Origin: CAVTPU01 sp963736695
GTDB taxonomy: Bacteria; Actinomycetota; Actinomycetes; Mycobacteriales; Micromonosporaceae
DNA length: 64,000 nt
NCBI GenBank assembly: GCA_963736695.1
Contig: CAVTPU010000001.1
Location: forward strand, 868,001-932,000
Direction: 5' to 3'
The translations under genes and the position numbers were made by a program. The notes under the pieces are model-generated. The model ran no database searches. It had not been told where the DNA came from and saw nothing but the letters and a program-made list of their open reading frames with translations. Below are positions 29,455 through 38,507 of the stretch, piece after piece. The first letter of the stretch is position 1, and each line of letters starts with the position of its first letter.

Positions 29455-29647
29455 GAGGGGCGACCCTACCCGGCCGAACCGCCCTGGCCGAACGGCCCCG
29501 GCTCGCCGACACTGGTCGCCGGCCCTAGCCTCCGGCCTGGTCAACCGACTCCTCGCCAAGCGAACCGGGTGCCAAATCGACACCACACGCATTCATCAGG
29601 GCAACGTGTAGTGACATGAGGCCACAAACTTGGCAGGCTTGGCACCC

Positions 29648-30388
29648 ATGAACGTGATCCTGCATGCCGCTGTCGTGACCGACCTCGGGTCGGTCAGGAA
29701 GAACAACGAAGACTCCGCGCACGCGGGGCAGCGGCTGCTCGCCGTCGCCGATGGCATCGGCGGGATGCCCTCGGGCGAACTCGCCAGCGAGATCGTCATT
29801 CGGACGCTGGCCCGGTTAGACCAGGTCGAGCTGGACCCGCTGACCGCGACAGACCCGGTCGCGGCTCTCTGCGGGGCGCTCGCGGTGGCCAACGACGAGG
29901 TGCGCGACGTGGCCGAGTCGAACCCCTCGCATGACGGAATGGGCACGACGGTCACGGCGCTGCTGCATGTCGGCGATCAGATGATCTTGCTGCACGTCGG
30001 AGACTCACGGGGTTATCTGTTGCGCGACGGAACCCTGACCCAGATCACCCGGGACGACACCTTCATCCAAGCGCTCATCGACGACGGCGCGATCACCGCG
30101 GAGGACGCACGCCACCATCCGATGCGGTCGGTGGTGACCCAGGCAATCCAGGGCCGCGACTTCACCCCCACCGTCGCCACACTCCCCCTGCGCCCCGCCG
30201 ACCGGTTCATGCTGTGCAGCGACGGGCTCTCCGACGTGGTGCCCAACGACATGATCGCGTTGACTCTGCGCACCGAACCCGATCCGAAACACAGCGCGGA
30301 GCAGTTGGTCGCCCTCGCTCTCGCGGGCGGCGGACCGGACAACGTCACGGTGATCGTGGCCGATGTCGCGGTGGAGGACGACCACTAG
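29648..30388 (+). CDS. PP2C family serine/threonine protein phosphatase
   Basis: This 246-residue cytoplasmic PstP-like phosphatase catalytic domain has the metal-binding motifs DLGSVRKNNEDS, VADGIGGMPSGE, HVGDSRGYLLRDG, LCSDGLSDVV and GGPDNVTVIV. It lacks the C-terminal membrane anchor of PstP. It should remove phosphate from Ser/Thr residues of proteins; no kinase gene lies nearby. ATG 29648 fits the family, which starts shortly before the metal motif; the frame is open six codons earlier to a TTG. It is followed by SHOCT, channel and gnd genes in the same direction. Confidence 0.93.
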   Translation: MNVILHAAVVTDLGSVRKNNEDSAHAGQRLLAVADGIGGMPSGELASEIVIRTLARLDQVELDPLTATDPVAALCGALAVANDEVRDVAESNPSHDGMGTTVTALLHVGDQMILLHVGDSRGYLLRDGTLTQITRDDTFIQALIDDGAITAEDARHHPMRSVVTQAIQGRDFTPTVATLPLRPADRFMLCSDGLSDVVPNDMIALTLRTEPDPKHSAEQLVALALAGGGPDNVTVIVADVAVEDDH

Positions 30389-30477
30389 CCGATAGCATCG
30401 ATGATTGTCAACGCAGACCCGAGCGGAGGCCACCTGATGGTTTGATGGGGAGGCGATCGGCTGAGGGGGCGACGATC

Positions 30478-30921
30478 ATGCGAACGCGCGGCTTTCGGAG
30501 TGCGGCCCGGTCACGTGGGCCCGCACAGCGCCCGGGCCACCGCGCCCGCCGGTGGTGGCCACGCGCGGCCGCCGTGCTGACGCTCGCGGCCGTGGCCTAT
30601 CTGCGAGGCCGGCGCGCCGTCGGAGACTGGTCGACGGGGCGGCGGTCCCGACTCACCGGCGAACCCCCGGTCGAGGAGACGGTCGAATCAGCCACGGTCG
30701 AGGCCGCGACGGTGGCGACCCGTCGACGGCTCGCCCCGCGGAGCGACGCTCGGTCGACCCCGATGATCGGCACCACGACTTCCCATCGGACGGCCACCCC
30801 GCTGGCGGGGGTCGGCTCGCTCGCCGTGGAACTCGACCGGCTGGCGCTCCTGCTGCACCGGGGTGCGATCAACGACGCCGAATATGAGACGGCCAAGCGG
30901 GAGGTCCTCGATCTCGGCTAA
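30478..30921 (+). CDS. Small membrane-anchored protein with C-terminal SHOCT domain
   Basis: This 147-residue protein has a strongly basic N-terminus, one hydrophobic stretch (AAAVLTLAAVAYL), a Thr/Ala/Val-rich middle, and a C-terminal SHOCT motif (LDRLALLLHRGAINDAEYETAKREVL). SHOCT domains are short helical pairs of unclear function, often in membrane or regulatory proteins. The start is ATG 30478 with GAGGGGG upstream; another in-frame ATG lies at 30445. The 3' end overlaps the channel gene that follows. Confidence 0.7.
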   Translation: MRTRGFRSAARSRGPAQRPGHRARRWWPRAAAVLTLAAVAYLRGRRAVGDWSTGRRSRLTGEPPVEETVESATVEAATVATRRRLAPRSDARSTPMIGTTTSHRTATPLAGVGSLAVELDRLALLLHRGAINDAEYETAKREVLDLG

Positions 30922-31513
30922 CAACCCGGCGACCGGACCGCAACCTCCGACCTCCCGTCGGCACCTCTGGTTGATCATCAAGGCGCTGGCCCGCACGATC
31001 TTCAGCGTCACCGCGCTGATGATGCTCTATTTTCTGCTTCCGTTCGACCAGGAACTCGACAAGGGCGCGGCGGCCTGGATCGGCGGCGGCCTCATCGGTT
31101 TCGTCGGACTTATCGCCTGGCAGCTCCGGGCTGTGCTGCAGGCGGACTTCCCCGGTCTGCGGGCAGCGGAGACCTTCGCCATCGCCGTACCCGTCTTTCT
31201 TCTGTGTTTCTCCACCGGCTACTACCTCATGGACCAGTCCACCGCTGGTTCGTTCACCGAGGCACTCAGTCGCGTCGACTCGCTCTATTTCACCGTCACT
31301 GTCTTCGCGACTGTCGGTTTCGGCGACATCACCCCGGTCACCACCACCGCCCGGGTGGCCACGATCGTGCAGATGATCTCGGGTCTGCTCGTCATCAGCC
31401 TGCTCGCCCGGGTGCTGGTCGGGGCCGTGCAGCGGGCGAACACCGCCCGCGCCGCGCAGGCCTCGACGACGACCCCGACAAACGAGACCGGCCACGGTGC
31501 CGACAGTGCCTGA
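30884..31513 (+). CDS. Potassium channel-like membrane protein
   Basis: This roughly 209-residue protein has four hydrophobic segments and one pore loop with the K+ selectivity filter TVGFGD (FATVGFGDITP), so it resembles two-pore-helix ion channel subunits. The start is uncertain: ATG 30884 and GTG 30863 lie inside the SHOCT gene, and TTG near 30970 (before LIIKALARTIF) would avoid overlap. The C-terminus is Thr/Ala-rich. It likely forms tetramers in the membrane. It sits between SHOCT and gnd genes without strong intergenic signals. Confidence 0.85.
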   Translation: MRRPSGRSSISANNPATGPQPPTSRRHLWLIIKALARTIFSVTALMMLYFLLPFDQELDKGAAAWIGGGLIGFVGLIAWQLRAVLQADFPGLRAAETFAIAVPVFLLCFSTGYYLMDQSTAGSFTEALSRVDSLYFTVTVFATVGFGDITPVTTTARVATIVQMISGLLVISLLARVLVGAVQRANTARAAQASTTTPTNETGHGADSA

Positions 31514-31623
31514 CCCAACCGCCCCGCCGCCCCGCAGCCGGCGGCATGGTTGGATCTGGCGTGAGGACGCCTGCTCGTGACTGCGACGGGCCGCCGGCGT
31601 CCACGGTCAACGCGGGAGGTTCC

Positions 31624-33069
31624 ATGCAGGCGCAGGCAGCGATCGGTGTCACCGGCCTTGGAGTGATGGGCGCTAATCTCGCCCGCAACCTGGCACGCCA
31701 CGGTCATACGGTGGCGGTGCACAACCGCTCACCGGCCCGCACCGACGCCCTGATCGCCACGCATGGACACGAGGGCGACTTCGTCGCCACGCGAGGCCTG
31801 GAGCAATTCGTGGCGTCACTGGTCCGGCCCCGTCGGGTCATCATCATGGTGAAGGCCGGTCCGGCGACCGACGCGGTCATCGACGAACTGGTCCCGCTGC
31901 TCGAGCCCGGCGACATCGTCGTGGACGCCGGCAACGCCCACTTCGCCGACACCCGCCGCCGCGAATCCGCCCTGCGCGCCCACGGCCTGCACTTCGTCGG
32001 CGCCGGGGTCTCCGGCGGCGAGGAGGGCGCGCTGACCGGGCCGAGCATCATGCCCGGAGGTTCAATCGAGGCATACGCCGAACTCGGCCCGCTGCTCGAA
32101 TCGATAGCCGCGCGGGTCGACGATGTCCCCTGCTGCGCGCACGTGGGTCCCGACGGCGCGGGCCACTTCGTCAAGATGGTTCACAACGGCATCGAATATG
32201 CCGATATGCAGCTCATCGCCGAGGCCTATGACCTGCTGAGGTCCGGTGTGGGCCTCGCGCCGGACCGCATCGCCGAGGTGTTCCGGGGCTGGAACCACGG
32301 CGATCTGGAGTCCTATCTCATCGAGATCACCGCCGAGGTGCTGGGCCACATCGACCCGGTCACGGGCGGCCCGTTCATCGACGTGGTCGCCGACCGCGCC
32401 GGGCAGAAGGGCACCGGCGGGTGGACCGCGCAGATCGGGCTCGACCTCGGCTCCCCGGTGAGCGCGATCGCCGCCTCGGTCTTCGCACGTTCCCTGTCGG
32501 GCCAGACCGAGCTGAGAGCCGCGAGCCGGCGCGCCGCGCTGAGCCTCGCCGTCGACGGCGAGGCGGCACCGGACGCACCCGCCGACTTCGTCGACGATGT
32601 CCGCGCCGCGCTCTTCGCGTCGAAGGTTGTCGCCTACGCGCAGGGCTTCGACATGATCCTCGCCGGAAGCCGGGAGTTCGGCTGGAATGTCGACCTGGGG
32701 CGCCTCGCCACGATCTGGCGAGGCGGATGCATCATCCGCGCACGTTTCCTCGATCGCATTCGGGCCGCCTACGCCCGTGACCCGCAGCTGCCGTCGCTGC
32801 TGCTTGACCCCTATTTCGCCGACGCGGTCGCCGCCGGCGAACGGGCGTGGCGCAACGTCATATCCCACGGAGTGCGGTGGGGCATCCCGCTGCCCGGGTT
32901 CAGCGCGACGCTCGCACATTTCGACGCCATGCGTCGAGACCGACTGCCGGCCGCGTTGTTGCAGGGACTGCGTGACTATTTCGGGGCGCACACCTATGAA
33001 CGGGTCGACCAGCCGGGCAGTTTCCACACCCGGTGGTCTGATGATCGGGGCGAGGAGCGGACGAGCTGA
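31624..33069 (+). CDS. gnd: 6-phosphogluconate dehydrogenase, decarboxylating
   Basis: This 481-residue enzyme catalyses NADP-dependent oxidative decarboxylation of 6-phosphogluconate to ribulose-5-phosphate in the pentose phosphate pathway. The Rossmann motif is GLGVMGANLARN, followed by VHNRSPARTD with the Arg expected for NADP binding. The catalytic region has GGEEGALTGPSIMPGG, KMVHNGIEYADMQ and the late YFGAHTYER. ATG 31624 follows GGGAGG with six-base spacing. The length matches the long, dimeric form. No zwf or opcA gene is nearby. Confidence 0.96.
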   Translation: MQAQAAIGVTGLGVMGANLARNLARHGHTVAVHNRSPARTDALIATHGHEGDFVATRGLEQFVASLVRPRRVIIMVKAGPATDAVIDELVPLLEPGDIVVDAGNAHFADTRRRESALRAHGLHFVGAGVSGGEEGALTGPSIMPGGSIEAYAELGPLLESIAARVDDVPCCAHVGPDGAGHFVKMVHNGIEYADMQLIAEAYDLLRSGVGLAPDRIAEVFRGWNHGDLESYLIEITAEVLGHIDPVTGGPFIDVVADRAGQKGTGGWTAQIGLDLGSPVSAIAASVFARSLSGQTELRAASRRAALSLAVDGEAAPDAPADFVDDVRAALFASKVVAYAQGFDMILAGSREFGWNVDLGRLATIWRGGCIIRARFLDRIRAAYARDPQLPSLLLDPYFADAVAAGERAWRNVISHGVRWGIPLPGFSATLAHFDAMRRDRLPAALLQGLRDYFGAHTYERVDQPGSFHTRWSDDRGEERTS

Positions 33070-33086
33070 GCCAGCGTCGCGGCGTC

Positions 33087-33980
33087 ATGCCGCTATCGAT
33101 CGTCGCGGTGGTTGTCGGCGCGCTCACCGTCAGCAGCCTTGTCTCGTGTGGACGATCGCCGACGACGGCGCCGACCAGTCCGCCCGCCCAGGCGCCGTCG
33201 TCACCTGGGGGCGCCCGGGTGGGCGGACTGCCCCGACCCGACCACGTGGTGGTCGTGGTGTTGGAGAATCACGCGTTCGCGCAGATCGACGGCTCGCCGA
33301 CGGCCGCATATCTTGACGGGCTCATGACGGACTCGGCTGTCTTCACGCGGTCGCGCGCGGTGACCCACCCGAGCCAACCCAACTATCTGGCTCTCTTCTC
33401 CGGGTCGACCCACGGCGTGACCGACAACCGATGTCCGGTACGGATCGCCGGCCCCGCCAATCTGGGCAGCCAACTGCTCGGCGCCGGACTCACCTTCGCC
33501 GGATTCGCCGAGGGCATGCCACGCGCGGGTTTCACGGGGTGCGTGTGGGGGCGTTATGCGCGCAAACACAACCCATGGGTCGACTTCACCGACCTGCCGG
33601 ACCGAGTCAATCAACCCGGTGGGGCATTCGGACCGGACTTCGCGGCGTTGCCGACCGTGTCGTTCCTCGTGCCGGATATGTGCAACGGCATGCACGACTG
33701 CCCGATCCGCACCAGTGACGCCTGGCTGAGGATGCACATCGACGGCTATGTCCGGTGGGCACGCGACCACAACAGCCTGTTGGTGCTGACCTTCGACGAA
33801 GACGACAACCGGGCCGACAATCACATCCTTACCCTGGTCGCGGGTGCCGGAGTGCGGCCCGGGCGCTACCCCCAGCCGATCACGCACTACGACGTGCTCG
33901 CGACGATCGAGGACATGTATGGCCTACCACGCCTGGGCAACGCGGGCGAGGCCACTGCGATCAGGGACGTGTGGCGCTGA
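33087..33980 (+). CDS. Phosphoesterase-family lipoprotein (acid phosphatase/phospholipase C superfamily)
   Basis: This 297-residue exported protein has a hydrophobic start and lipobox SSLVSC, then a Pro/Ser-rich linker. The domain carries the phosphoesterase-family motifs VVLENHAF, THPSQPNYLALFSG, and TFDEDDNRADNH, which hold metal and active-site residues in the AcpA/PLC superfamily. The substrate could be phosphate esters or phospholipid. ATG 33087 lies 17 bases after gnd; no good Shine-Dalgarno is visible. It converges with the DUF1304 gene across 15 bases. Confidence 0.87.
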   Translation: MPLSIVAVVVGALTVSSLVSCGRSPTTAPTSPPAQAPSSPGGARVGGLPRPDHVVVVVLENHAFAQIDGSPTAAYLDGLMTDSAVFTRSRAVTHPSQPNYLALFSGSTHGVTDNRCPVRIAGPANLGSQLLGAGLTFAGFAEGMPRAGFTGCVWGRYARKHNPWVDFTDLPDRVNQPGGAFGPDFAALPTVSFLVPDMCNGMHDCPIRTSDAWLRMHIDGYVRWARDHNSLLVLTFDEDDNRADNHILTLVAGAGVRPGRYPQPITHYDVLATIEDMYGLPRLGNAGEATAIRDVWR

Positions 33981-33995
33981 CGACAGTCGCTGTGG

Positions 33996-34358
33996 TCAGT
34001 GCGCGAGCAGCACCAACGCGAGCGCGATCGCGGCCGGGACCGCCTGCACGAAGAGAATGCGGCGGGTGACGGTCGCCGCGCCATAGAGGCCCGCCACGAT
34101 GATGCTGATGAGGAAGAAGACCTTCGCCGCGAAGCCGATCGGATCGGTGGCGACGAGTCCCCACAGCAGGCCCGCGGCCAGGATGCCGTTATAGAGGCCC
34201 TGGTTGGCAGCGAGGGTCGCGGCCTCCTGAGCGAACGCCTCTTCCGTACCAAAAACCTTGCGGCCACGTGGAGTGGCCCAGAGGAACATCTCCAACACCA
34301 GGATATAGACATGGATGAGGGCGACGATGGCGACCATGACGCCGGCGATGATGCCCAT
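33996..34358 (-). CDS. DUF1304 family membrane protein
   Basis: This 120-residue protein has four hydrophobic segments and DUF1304 features: HVYILVLEMFLWATPRGRKVFG near the start and NQGLYNGILAAGLLWGL in the middle. The function of the family is unknown. ATG 34358 has GGAG six bases upstream. It converges closely with the phosphoesterase gene and is divergent from a serine hydrolase gene. Confidence 0.88.
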   Translation of the reverse strand: MGIIAGVMVAIVALIHVYILVLEMFLWATPRGRKVFGTEEAFAQEAATLAANQGLYNGILAAGLLWGLVATDPIGFAAKVFFLISIIVAGLYGAATVTRRILFVQAVPAAIALALVLLAH

Positions 34359-34568
34359 GGGACTCCAATCCGCCACGCGTGGTTCACGTGCGTGGAAAAT
34401 CACGAGGGCTGACACCGGGGCACCAGCCTGAGGTTGCAAAACGTTAGCCTACCCACACATCGTGGCTCATTGATAGCCACGGCGCCGACGCCGCCCTAGC
34501 ATCGGGCCGGACACCCCCACTGTCACCAGCGACTGACTGGTTCCCCCTGGCGAGTGAGGTCACCCCCT

Positions 34569-35498
34569 GTGCGCACCCCAACACCGATCGCCGGTTCCCC
34601 GGCGTCGAAGCCCCGTCGCGACCGCCGCGCTCTGCTCATCGTGCTGGTCGCCACGGCCATCGCCGGTGGCGTCGGCGTCACCGTGCGGGCCCTTCCGGCG
34701 GCCCACGCGGCGACCACGGCCGTCGGCGGGACCAGCCTGACTCGCCCAGTCCCGCCGAAGACCTCCCCCCGTCCCGGACTGCCGCCACTTCCGTTTCGCG
34801 CCACGACCGTGACCGTGGCCAACCCCGGGTTTCTCAGCTGGGCCCTGCTCGACCGGCGCACCGGCAAGGTCTGGGGCTCGGCGAACCAGCAGGCGACGAC
34901 GTGGCCGGCTTCCATGATCAAGGCGTGGCTCGCCGCCGACTATCTCCGCCTCGCCACACAGCGCGGACACAGCCCGACTACGGCCGAACTGCACCAGATC
35001 GAGATCATGATTCGCGATAGCGACAACAACGCGGCGCAACAGACATATCTGAGCAACGGTGGCATCGTCTCCATCAACCGGCTCGTCAGCCTCTGCAAGC
35101 TCCAGGACACCCGGGCGAGCGCCGCCGGCTGGAGTTTCACCACCATCTCCTCGCGCGACACGGTGCGCATGGCCGACTGCATCGCCGACGGCAAAGCCGC
35201 CGGGCTGAGGTGGACGGGCTGGCTGCTGAGCCAGATGCGCACGGTGCGGGTCGGCGACTTCGGCATCCGAGACTCCCTGCCGACGACGCTCGCGAACGGT
35301 GTGGCGATCAAGAACGGCTGGATGTACTACGACGACGACAACTTATGGCACGTCAACTGCATGGCCGTGGCCAGCACGTGGGCGATGTCCGTGCTCCAGC
35401 GCTATCCCAGCACCGGACATTGGGCCGAAGACTATGCCAAAGGGCAGGATGTGTGCCGACGCGTGGCGGCGCAACTGCGCAACCCCGCCTACCCGTGA
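34569..35498 (+). CDS. Exported serine hydrolase of beta-lactamase/PBP-like fold
   Basis: This 309-residue protein has a basic start and signal/anchor segment (LLIVLVATAIAGGVGVTV), a Pro-rich linker, then a class A beta-lactamase-like domain. The catalytic SMIK tetrad (SxxK), the SDNNAAQQ motif (SDN) and KNG in place of KTG are visible in the right order. It may be a D,D-peptidase, a beta-lactamase-like enzyme or an inactive relative; the missing EXXLN-type Glu argues against a true class A beta-lactamase. The start is GTG 34569 with GAGG nine bases upstream; GTG 34554 is the alternative. Confidence 0.8.
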   Translation: MRTPTPIAGSPASKPRRDRRALLIVLVATAIAGGVGVTVRALPAAHAATTAVGGTSLTRPVPPKTSPRPGLPPLPFRATTVTVANPGFLSWALLDRRTGKVWGSANQQATTWPASMIKAWLAADYLRLATQRGHSPTTAELHQIEIMIRDSDNNAAQQTYLSNGGIVSINRLVSLCKLQDTRASAAGWSFTTISSRDTVRMADCIADGKAAGLRWTGWLLSQMRTVRVGDFGIRDSLPTTLANGVAIKNGWMYYDDDNLWHVNCMAVASTWAMSVLQRYPSTGHWAEDYAKGQDVCRRVAAQLRNPAYP

Positions 35499-35621
35499 CC
35501 GGTGGGCGGCGCCCCGCGACGGCGCGATCATGACAATGAGCCGATAGGCGCCCGACAGACGGCCTAATCTGGAGAGTGATCGCTGCGGCATCTATCGAAC
35601 GCGACCCGCGGGGAGGACGCG

Positions 35622-35918
35622 ATGACCGAGTCGGTCACACTCGATGAGTTCAAGCATGCCGAGGAGAACGTCGCCGCCGAGGAGGCGAAGACCGGCTTTG
35701 AGATCCACGTTGTGGTCTATGTGCTGGTCAACGCACTGCTTCTGGTGATCAACCTGCTCAACCGGGACGGCGGACTGTGGTTCTTCTATCCGCTGATCGG
35801 CTGGGGCATCGGGCTATCGATCCACTACCTCGCGGCCGTGCGCAACGTGAAGAACAACATCCTCGACCACCAGGCCAAGATCGAGCAGCGCGCCATGCGT
35901 GAACGCACGCAGCATTGA
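35622..35918 (+). CDS. Small 2TM domain protein
   Basis: This 98-residue protein has an acidic N-terminal helix, two membrane segments (EIHVVVYVLVNALLLVINLL and WFFYPLIGWGIGLSIHYLAAV) and a charged C-terminus. This matches the 2TM (PF13239-type) domain, whose function is unknown; such modules are often fused to kinases or LytTR regulators, but not here. ATG 35622 follows GGGGAGG. It is followed by a hairpin. Confidence 0.85.
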   Translation: MTESVTLDEFKHAEENVAAEEAKTGFEIHVVVYVLVNALLLVINLLNRDGGLWFFYPLIGWGIGLSIHYLAAVRNVKNNILDHQAKIEQRAMRERTQH

Positions 35919-35931
35919 CGCACCGACGATC

Positions 35932-35962
35932 GTGGGGCCCGCCCACACGCGACGGGCCCCAC
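35932..35962. terminator. 10-bp hairpin between convergent 2TM and nuclease genes
   Basis: GTGGGGCCCG (35932-35941) pairs with CGGGCCCCAC (35953-35962) around an 11-base loop, placed between two converging genes. Confidence 0.7.
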
Positions 35963-35971
35963 TTCGCGCCG

Positions 35972-38323
35972 CTATGGCAGCGGGACGCGCACCACCTGAG
36001 GCTCGTGGTCACTGATCTGGGTCGGGAACTCGCTGTTGACGTGCACGATGTCATACGAATACGCCGTGCTGGCCAGCGATCCGCCAAGCAGGATGTGATC
36101 GAGCACCTGCGAGTTGCCCTGGAACACATAGGTGTAGCGCTCGGCGACCGGCAGGGTCTGGGGCAGGTCAATCAGCGCGCCACCGGCGGTGAGAATCGAC
36201 GTGGTCTGGGCGAAGTCGAAGTCGTTGATGTCGCCCAGCACGATGACGTTAGCGGCGGCGTTGACCGCGCGGATCTGGTTGACGAACGCGCGGACCGCGG
36301 TCGCCTGCTGGTGCCGCTGCGTCTCCGACGAGCGGGTCGGCGGCTGGAAGCGGCCATAGAGCGGGTCGTCGCCACCCTTGGAGTTGAAGTGGTTCGCGAC
36401 GACGATGATGGTGCGCCCGTTCCACCGGAACTGGCCGGCGAGCGGTTTACGGCTGGATGCCCAGGCCGCGTTGGCCGGGTCGATGCGTCCCGGCGAATAG
36501 CTCAGCTCCGGTTGGCCCGCGACGGTCACCACCGAGGTGGCGTTGGTCGATGTGCCACCCGTCTTGTCCACAAAGGATAGGCCGCGGTTGGTGCGATAGA
36601 GGAACGCCTGCCGGATGTTGCCGCCGGGGGCGCCGCCGTCGGCGTTGTTGACCGGGTTGATCTGACGCCATGTGTACGCCGGACCGCCCGCGCTGGTGAT
36701 CGCGGTGACGAGCTTGTTCAGGGTGACGTCGGCCGCGACGACGCCGTCGTTCGTGGCGCCGCTGTTGTCCTGGATCTCTTCCACCGCGATGAGGTCGGGC
36801 GACTTCAAGTTCGTCACGATGACGGCGGCGAGCGCGTTGAACTTGGTCTGCGGGTCGCTCGGCGCGAGGTTCTCGACGTTGAAGGTGGCCACGCTCAGTT
36901 GACTCGCGGTGGGCGTCGCGGTGACCTCGGCGGCCAGAGTCCCCGCGCTGACCACCGGGCTGGTGGTCGGCAGCAACTGGAAGTTGCCGAACGCGTAGCT
37001 GACGACGCCGATGGTGGAGCCGGAGAGGGTGTCGCCGACCTTGGCCGACGGGGTCGCGGCGAAGACGTCATCGACGATGATTCGTTCCGGGTTGCCATCC
37101 GCGGCCTGGATCACGATGCCACCCCGGTTGGTGCGGGTGGTGCTGCCGGCCGGAACGACCGGGATCTCGCCGTAGCTGGTCCGTGGGCCGACCACGGCGG
37201 CGTTGTCCAGCCGGACTCGCATGCCCTCCATCGACTCCCAGAAGTCGATGCCGTCGACAGTGGCCTGGAAGAGGCCGCTGGTCTCGACGTCGCCGGTGGC
37301 GTCGTTGTCGATCACGGTGCTCGGTGGCACCCGCCCACCGACGCCGACCAGGGTGGCCGCCGGCAGTGCCGCGCCGGTGCCGACCAGTGTCACGGTCGGG
37401 GTGCTGATCTGGGTGGTGCTGAGGTTGCTCGCGGTCGCGGCTGGCCGATATTCGGTCACCGTGCCGCCGACGAGCACGGAGTCGCCGACCGAGCGACCGG
37501 TCGCGGCGCCGACGAAGACGAGAATGCCCTCGCTGGTGGAGGGGCTCGCGTCGGCGACCGGGTCCTGCATATAGAAGGAGGTGGCCCCGACCGCGGTGAC
37601 GACACCGGCGACGTTGGAGACCGTCTGGCCGACCTTCGGCGACACGTGGGAGGCGCCCTGAATGTCGCGGATCCGGGTGCCACCACCGCCGCCACCACCA
37701 CTCGCGCTGTTGCGCGGGTTAGGTGCGGTGGCGGCGAAGTCGGTGGCGTTGTTGTCGGTGTCGGTCGCGCCGGCGCCGGCGCGGGCCGCCGCGGTGGTGT
37801 TGGACAGACCCACGCCCCGCGCGCCCTCGTAGGAGCTGGCGGTGCTGCCATAGCCGAGAAGGTCCTTGACGCCCGCCGCGGTGGCGCAGCCGGTCGCGCA
37901 CGTCAGCGCGGTGGTTGAGGTGACGAGGGCGACTTTGCCGGTCGACGCGGACAACGAGATCGTGCCGGTCGCGTCGGGGGTGGGCAGTGCCGCGCCCGCG
38001 GTCCCGCCGGACGCCTGCTTGACCAGGTAGTAGCGGCCGGGCGCGATGCTTCCGGAGAGGGTGGTCTTGGCCCAGGTGGATCCGGTGGCCGAGGCGTATT
38101 GCACGGTCCAGCCGGTCACCGAGACGGTCGCTGTTCCGCGGTTGTAGAGCTCGATGTAGTCGTTGAGATAGGGCGCGCCACTGTTGCCGCCGCCCCCATA
38201 GACCTGGCTGATGACAACGTCGGGCGAACTCGCCGCCGCCGGTTGGGCGATGAGGGGGACGCTGGCGACTGCGATGGCGCCGACCAGCGCGGCCCGCCGC
38301 AACATCGATCGGATTTCGGGCAC
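35972..38323 (-). CDS. Secreted ExeM/NucH-type extracellular nuclease with lamin-tail domain
   Basis: This 783-residue exported protein has a signal peptide (LVGAIAVASVPLIAQPAAA), then a lamin-tail domain (about 34-180, VVISQVYGGGGNSGAPYLNDYIELYN), a Gly-rich linker, an OB-like region, and a C-terminal endonuclease/exonuclease/phosphatase domain (about 500-783). The active-site blocks are ATFNVENL, LIAVEEIQD, VVANHFNSKGGDD, VIVLGDINDFD and ISDHEPQVV. It probably degrades extracellular DNA. The start is GTG 38323 with AAGGAG seven bases upstream. It is divergent from the MMPL gene. Confidence 0.92.
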   Translation of the reverse strand: MPEIRSMLRRAALVGAIAVASVPLIAQPAAASSPDVVISQVYGGGGNSGAPYLNDYIELYNRGTATVSVTGWTVQYASATGSTWAKTTLSGSIAPGRYYLVKQASGGTAGAALPTPDATGTISLSASTGKVALVTSTTALTCATGCATAAGVKDLLGYGSTASSYEGARGVGLSNTTAAARAGAGATDTDNNATDFAATAPNPRNSASGGGGGGGTRIRDIQGASHVSPKVGQTVSNVAGVVTAVGATSFYMQDPVADASPSTSEGILVFVGAATGRSVGDSVLVGGTVTEYRPAATASNLSTTQISTPTVTLVGTGAALPAATLVGVGGRVPPSTVIDNDATGDVETSGLFQATVDGIDFWESMEGMRVRLDNAAVVGPRTSYGEIPVVPAGSTTRTNRGGIVIQAADGNPERIIVDDVFAATPSAKVGDTLSGSTIGVVSYAFGNFQLLPTTSPVVSAGTLAAEVTATPTASQLSVATFNVENLAPSDPQTKFNALAAVIVTNLKSPDLIAVEEIQDNSGATNDGVVAADVTLNKLVTAITSAGGPAYTWRQINPVNNADGGAPGGNIRQAFLYRTNRGLSFVDKTGGTSTNATSVVTVAGQPELSYSPGRIDPANAAWASSRKPLAGQFRWNGRTIIVVANHFNSKGGDDPLYGRFQPPTRSSETQRHQQATAVRAFVNQIRAVNAAANVIVLGDINDFDFAQTTSILTAGGALIDLPQTLPVAERYTYVFQGNSQVLDHILLGGSLASTAYSYDIVHVNSEFPTQISDHEPQVVRVPLP

Positions 38324-38445
38324 CGATCACTCCTTGATCTCGTCGGGGGATTGCGATGCTCAAGATACGCGCCACGATTGGAATACGTCGATGTTATCGA
38401 GATCACCATCTGGCGACATCCATACTAAATCGACGTTTTGCGATC

Positions 38446-38476
38446 TTGCCTGAACGCGGCCACCCGCCGCTATACG
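38446..38476 (+). promoter_or_regulatory. Candidate promoter for the MMPL transporter gene
   Basis: TTGCCT (38446-38451) and TATACG (38471-38476) are 19 bases apart, ending 31 bases before the ATG. The spacing is slightly long. The surrounding 70 bases are clearly AT-richer than the genes. Confidence 0.4.
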
Positions 38477-38507
38477 CTTCGATCGAACTGACGATCGGTG
38501 GAGGATC

